Origin: Dehalococcoidia bacterium
Lineage (GTDB): Bacteria > Chloroflexota > Dehalococcoidia > UBA2979
Length of the DNA stretch: 63,751 nucleotides
NCBI GenBank assembly: GCA_009692725.1
Contig: SHYP01000007.1
Span: 1-63,751 of the forward strand
Reading direction: 5' to 3'
The translations under genes were made by a program, and so were the position numbers. Positions within the stretch are counted from its first letter, which is position 1, and each line of letters starts with the position of its first letter. The notes beneath the pieces are model-generated. The model was not told the origin of the DNA. It searched no databases and was given only the letters and a program-made list of their open reading frames with translations. Positions 60,132-63,751 of this stretch are shown one piece after another.

Positions 60132-61445
60132 ATGCACCTGACTGCGCCGAGGTCGATGTTCTGGGGCTGGTACATCGCCCTGGCCGGGGCACTCAGTAAC
60201 TTCTTCGTCTTCGGCCTTGCCCTCTTCGGTCTCGGCGTCTTCGTCACCCCGATGCGCGAAGAGCTCGGCTGGTCGGTCGCGGCGATCGCCGCCGGCGCCT
60301 CACTGCGCACGTTCGAGCAGGGCGCCCTCGGGCCGCTGAGTGGCATCTTCATCGACCGCTTCGGCCCGCGCAGAATGGCGATCATTGGCCTCTGCTTCCT
60401 GCTGTCCGGGCTCGTCCTGCTCTCGCAGGCACGCACGCTGCCGGTGTTCTATGCGTCGAGCTTGGTGTTGGCGCTCGGTCAGACCTTTGCCTCCATGACG
60501 CCGTTCTCCGCCGTGCTCATGACGTGGTTCGAGCGCAAGCGCGGGCGTGCGATGGGCATCTTGAACACCGGCAACGGCGCCGGCTACCTCGCGGCGCCCG
60601 TGCTCGCCGTGCTCATGGCCCAGGTCGGTTGGCGTTCCACGATCTTGATCGCCGCCGTCGCCGTCGCAATCGTGTGCTTTCCACTCACGCTGCTGCTCAA
60701 GGACCGCCCGGAGGATCGCGGTCTCCTTCCCGATGGGGCAGCAGTTCCGCCGGGCGGCCGCTCCGCCCGCGGCTCGCAGACTGGCACAAGTGTCCGCGAG
60801 GCGTTTCACACGCCTGCCTTCTACCTGCTGCTGCTGGCGAGCGCCGCCGGCGGCTGGCAAGGTGCCTGGATCTTGCTCCAGATCTCGCACCTCGAGAACG
60901 TTGGATTCTCACGCGGCATGGCCGCGTCGCTCTACGGCCTCTATGGAGTGACCCAGCTGGGACTGCGCTTCGGCGCGGGCTGGCTCGGCGACGCGCTCGG
61001 ACGAAAGCGCACGTACGCCGCCTCGTTTGTGGCGCAGGGCATCGGGCTCATCATTTTCGCGCACCTCAGCTCCGACCACCTCTGGCTCCTGCCGCCCTAC
61101 TTCCTGATCTTCGCGGTGGGTCAGGCCACGATGATCGTGCTCGGCCAAACCATGATCGCGGACTACTTCGGACCACTCCGCTACGCGTCGATCCGAGGAT
61201 TCGCTTCGACGCTGCAGACGCCGGTTGGCATCGCTGCGCCCTTGTTCGCCGGCTTGATGTTCGACCGCACCGGTAGCTACTCGGTGGCGTTCACCCTGTT
61301 CGGCGTGATGTCGTTCACGGGCGCCCTCTGGGTCTCCCTGATCCGACGGCCGTTCTGGGCGGATCTCGAGGCGGAGCGTGCCACCTCGATGCCCGTCAGT
61401 GAGGCGCTCAACCGAGCGAGCCCCGGACAAGTCGCGGGCCGATGA
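60132..61445 (+). CDS. MFS transporter, FYGWW/FWGWY subfamily
   Basis: A 437-residue, 12-helix carrier: SMFWGWYIALAGALSNFFVFGLALFGLGVFVTPMREELGWS, FIDRFGPRRMAIIGLCFLLSG, TWFERKRGRAMGILNTGNGAGY, RPEDRGLLPDGAAVPPGG. It is of the same oxalate/formate-monocarboxylate-like group as those at 4276 and 25359. ATG at 60132 after CGGGGAG. A TATGAT box lies at 60103-60108. Substrate unknown. Confidence 0.9.
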   Translation: MHLTAPRSMFWGWYIALAGALSNFFVFGLALFGLGVFVTPMREELGWSVAAIAAGASLRTFEQGALGPLSGIFIDRFGPRRMAIIGLCFLLSGLVLLSQARTLPVFYASSLVLALGQTFASMTPFSAVLMTWFERKRGRAMGILNTGNGAGYLAAPVLAVLMAQVGWRSTILIAAVAVAIVCFPLTLLLKDRPEDRGLLPDGAAVPPGGRSARGSQTGTSVREAFHTPAFYLLLLASAAGGWQGAWILLQISHLENVGFSRGMAASLYGLYGVTQLGLRFGAGWLGDALGRKRTYAASFVAQGIGLIIFAHLSSDHLWLLPPYFLIFAVGQATMIVLGQTMIADYFGPLRYASIRGFASTLQTPVGIAAPLFAGLMFDRTGSYSVAFTLFGVMSFTGALWVSLIRRPFWADLEAERATSMPVSEALNRASPGQVAGR

Positions 61446-61628
61446 ACGGCTTGGTGGAAGCCCGCTCTAGGACCTCGCATCCATGAAGCTGGACGCTCGG
61501 CAAGTCGCGTCCACCTGAGCCAGAGTCGTGTTCCTGCCGTCGGCGCGGGTGGGGACGTTGCGACGGACGTAGGCTGTACTCGAAGCCGCAGGTTCGGCCA
61601 AGCGCCTTGTTGCGCCGAAGGGAACGCC

Positions 61629-62486
61629 ATGCGCATCGGTGTTGTGTTTCCGCAGACAGAGATCGGCGCGGACCCGCTGGTCATCCGCGAGTTTGCGCAG
61701 GCCGTCGAGGCGCTCGGTTTCGACCACCTCGTCGCGTACGACCACGTGCTCGGCGCGGACCCGGCGCGTTGGCAGCTACGCCCCGGGGCCTACACCCACG
61801 AAACGATGTTTCACGAGCCGCTCGTCCTGTTCGGCTACCTCGCGGGGGTCACACGACAGCTCGAGTTCGCGACCGGCATCCTGATCCTCCCGCAGCGCCA
61901 GACGGCGCTCGTGGCCAAGCAAGCGGCAGCCGTCGACGTGCTGAGCGGGGGGCGCTTCCGGCTCGGTGTGGGGGTCGGCTGGAACGAGGCCGAGTATGCG
62001 GGGCTGCGCGAAGACTTCCACACACGTGGCCGCCGCATCGAGGAGCAGATCGCGTTGCTCCGCGCGCTCTGGGCTGAGCCGGTCGTCAACTTCGAGGGCA
62101 CATACGACCGCGTCATCGGGGCGGGCATCAACCCGCTGCCGCCTCGTCGCTCGATCCCGATCTGGCTCGGCGGCACCGCCGACGTGGTGATCGAACGGGT
62201 CGGCCGAGTCGCCGATGGCTGGTTCCCGCAGGAGCGCGACCCGGCCCGTCTGGCCGAGCGCATCGAGCGCGTGCGGTCGGTCGCGCGCTCCGCGGGGCGC
62301 GACCCGGCAGTGATCGGGTTCCAGGCGGGCATTCAGGCGGCGAGCCGCGATGCAGTCGAGCGAGCCGGGCAGTTCGAGGCCGCGGGGGCGACTCACCTGT
62401 CGGTCTCTACGATGGGGAGCGGCTTCCAGTCACCGCAACAGCACCTCGACGCGCTTCGCCGATTCATCGAGGCGATGCCGCGGTAG
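61629..62486 (+). CDS. F420-type LLM oxidoreductase
   Basis: A 285-residue luciferase-like protein of the group annotated as TIGR03619-type F420-dependent enzymes: MRIGVVFPQTEIGADPLVIR, FDHLVAYDHVLGADPARW, GVTRQLEFATGILILPQRQTALVAKQAAAVDVLSGGRFRLGVGVGWNEAEY, and NPLPPRRSIPIWLGGTADVV. Likely oxidises or reduces a small organic substrate with F420 or FMN. ATG at 61629 follows AAGGGAA. Probably transcribed with the GNAT gene 75 bases on. Confidence 0.9.
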   Translation: MRIGVVFPQTEIGADPLVIREFAQAVEALGFDHLVAYDHVLGADPARWQLRPGAYTHETMFHEPLVLFGYLAGVTRQLEFATGILILPQRQTALVAKQAAAVDVLSGGRFRLGVGVGWNEAEYAGLREDFHTRGRRIEEQIALLRALWAEPVVNFEGTYDRVIGAGINPLPPRRSIPIWLGGTADVVIERVGRVADGWFPQERDPARLAERIERVRSVARSAGRDPAVIGFQAGIQAASRDAVERAGQFEAAGATHLSVSTMGSGFQSPQQHLDALRRFIEAMPR

Positions 62487-62560
62487 CGTGCTCGAGTCCC
62501 GGGACCGCAACGCTGGGGGACCGGAGTCCTATTACCTCGAATAGGCGACGGGGGGCTGCC

Positions 62561-63025
62561 GTGCCGGACTTCCGCGTGAGCGCGGTTGTGACGCTAGAAG
62601 AGCTGCACAGCGCGCTTGCGATCCGCATGCGCGTCTTTGTCGAGGAGCAGCACGTCCCAGTCGAGGACGAGGTCGACGCCTACGACGCTGACCCCGCCAC
62701 GAACACCAGCGCTGCGCACGTCCTCGGCCGCCTCGATGGCGAGCCAATTGCCACGGCGCGCCTGCTGATCGACGGGCACGCCGCTCAGCTTCCGCACATC
62801 GGACGCGTCGCTGTGCTTCGGCAGTACCGCGGGAACGGGTACGGCGCAGCGATCATGCGAGCGCTGCACGCCGAGGCGCGCGCGCGGGGCTGCCGAGGGG
62901 TGACACTCGCCGCGCAGCTGCATGCGCTCAGGTTCTACGAGCGGCTCGGATACGCCGCGCATGGGCCGGTCTTCCTCGACGCGGGCATCGAGCACCGCCA
63001 GATGGACCTGCGTTTCGAGCCTTGA
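62561..63025 (+). CDS. GNAT family acetyltransferase (ElaA/YjcF-like)
   Basis: A 154-residue N-acetyltransferase. Seen: LHSALAIRMRVFVEEQHVPVEDEVDAYD, then HVLGRLDGEPIATARLLIDG, the acetyl-CoA loop IGRVAVLRQYRGNGYGAAIMRALHAEARARG, and LHALRFYERLGYAAHGPVFLDAGIEHRQM at the end. The F-V-x-E-Q motif and the ending place it with the YjcF/ElaA group. GTG start at 62561 after CGGGGGG. Confidence 0.9.
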   Translation: MPDFRVSAVVTLEELHSALAIRMRVFVEEQHVPVEDEVDAYDADPATNTSAAHVLGRLDGEPIATARLLIDGHAAQLPHIGRVAVLRQYRGNGYGAAIMRALHAEARARGCRGVTLAAQLHALRFYERLGYAAHGPVFLDAGIEHRQMDLRFEP

Positions 63026-63037
63026 GGCGTCCGCCGC

Positions 63038-63289
63038 GGGGAAACACGATGACCAGGTTGAGCTGACCGCTTCGGCCTCGTGGTCGAACAGAACCACACA
63101 GCGGACAAGCTGCTGCTCTCCGCCGCCTGACTTCTCGATCAGTAGATCGCCACGCCGCAACGCTCGTCCGGCGTGTTGCGCCGGCGTCACCGCCCTCAGA
63201 GTCGGATCATCGAGGCGGACGCGAAGCCGGGCGCGATCGAAATCGGCCACGCGGAGAACGAGCGTCCGGACGCTCGCTCAAGCAGCGCG
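63038..63289 (-). pseudogene. Fragment of a type I restriction specificity subunit (HsdS)
   Basis: A minus-strand frame reads ADFDRARLRVRLDDPTLRAV, TPAQHAGRALRRGDLLIEKS, GGGEQQLVRCVVLFDHEAEA. The G-D-L-L-x-E-K-S-G-G-G-E-x-Q segment and following strand are typical of a target recognition domain in HsdS. It is bounded by a TGA upstream and loses similarity near 63040. No hsdM or hsdR is in the window. A scrap of a former restriction system. Confidence 0.55.
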
Positions 63290-63467
63290 GCGGACGTTCA
63301 CGTCGCGGCGGTTTATACGTTCCTCGTGCTCAGCCCAGGTTGTGGGTGCTTGAGTCGTTGTCCCACCGCCCAGCATCCCGGCTGGGCGTGCGGTGCCCGC
63401 CAACCCTGGCCTTCGGCCCACGGTGTCGTATGTGGGACGGCTTGAACGGTTCGGCTACAGTGGCCCG

Positions 63468-63751
63468 ATGCTGAAGCGGCTGCTGCCGGACGTGTACGAA
63501 GGCTGGCTGATCGTGGGTTCGATGGCGGCGATGATCGTCGTCACCGGCGGAGCCTTCGCCTAGGGCTTCGGCGCCATTTTCACGCCGATCCGGCGGGAGT
63601 TCGCGTGGAGCGCCGCAGCGACGTCGGTTGCGTTCTCGCTGCGCTCTGAGGTCTCCGGTGTCGCCGCACCGTTCGTCGGCATGCTCATCGATCGCCTCGG
63701 GCCGCGACGCGTCTTCCTGGGCGGGGTCGCGATCGCGGCGCTGGGGATGGC
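63468..63751 (+). pseudogene. MFS transporter start with in-frame TAG, cut by window end
   Basis: ATG at 63468 reads MLKRLLPDVYEGWLIVGSMA, AMIVVTGGAFA, then TAG at 63561-63563, then in the same frame GFGAIFTPIRREFAWSAAAT, SVAFSLRSEVSGVAAPFVGM, LIDRLGPRRVFLGG to the end of the window. Paralogs have an aromatic residue at the stop position (for example TAT or TAC to TAG). The gene is of the same MFS subfamily as 60132. Only about 95 codons are visible. Confidence 0.75.

Noticed and set aside
61808..61818. A second parS-like TGTTTCACG
   Set aside because: Only the left half matches and it lies inside an LLM coding region.

Overview
The window looks like a high-GC (about 70%) Gram-negative-style bacterial chromosome segment. 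The best guess is a Chloroflexota member of the Dehalococcoidia / SAR202 kind. This is inferred from the mix of paralogous acyl-CoA dehydrogenases, CaiB/BaiF CoA-transferases, luciferase-like (LLM) flavin oxidoreductases, SDRs and 'FYGWWIV' MFS carriers; no rRNA or marker gene is present to prove it. Most genes end in TAG, starts are often GTG or TTG, and 4-bp start/stop overlaps are common.

Layout. 1-9.6 kb: DEAD-box RNA helicase; a guanidine-I (ykkC) riboswitch with its terminator in front of a cyclase-family hydrolase; aldo/keto reductase; MFS carrier; a MacA-MacB type efflux operon. 9.6-18.6 kb: YceI lipid-binding protein, several transporters, PIG-L deacetylase, arsenite methyltransferase, SDR, EamA transporter. 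18.7-26.7 kb: a CoA/flavin catabolic stretch with two acyl-CoA dehydrogenases, an LLM oxidoreductase, two hotdog proteins, RidA, an enoyl-CoA hydratase broken by an in-frame TAG, and an MFS carrier. 26.7-30.3 kb: an mrfAB (yprAB) DNA-repair pair with a 31-bp dyad upstream. 30.4-38.5 kb: polysaccharide deacetylase, a chimeric and frameshifted NRPS remnant, a pncA-pncB NAD salvage pair, gene tails, an FMN alpha-hydroxy-acid oxidase, a PAC2 protein and a MetE-like methyltransferase. A perfect parS site lies at 38502-38517. 38.6-47.5 kb: CoA-transferases (one a fused double), a PQQ-type propeller protein, two more acyl-CoA dehydrogenases and an SDR.

47.5-57.4 kb is an eroded and mobile region. 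It holds headless ligD and ilvA fragments, tRNA-Gly and tRNA-Leu(CAA), a 3.56-kb element integrated into the tRNA-Leu anticodon loop (65-bp perfect att repeats, DHA2-type MFS cargo, frameshifted tyrosine recombinase), and an adjacent second element remnant. After these come a collapsed nitrate/sulfonate-type ABC operon, yajQ with two tiny genes around it, and an acyl-CoA dehydrogenase tail. 57.4-63.75 kb: NDP-forming acyl-CoA synthetase-like protein, an SDR that lacks its catalytic Tyr/Lys, MFS, LLM, GNAT, an hsdS scrap, and the start of another MFS gene with an in-frame TAG that runs off the window.

How it fits together: carriers bring in organic acids or aromatics; CoA-transferases and the synthetase-like protein activate them; acyl-CoA dehydrogenases, hydratase, SDRs and hotdog thioesterases process them; LLM enzymes do flavin or F420 oxidations. 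The strongest single observations are the guanidine riboswitch with an unusual target gene, the parS site, the tandem tRNA-Leu elements, the mrfAB dyad, and a recurring pattern of truncated genes meeting at sharp junctions, which is either genome erosion or assembly error.
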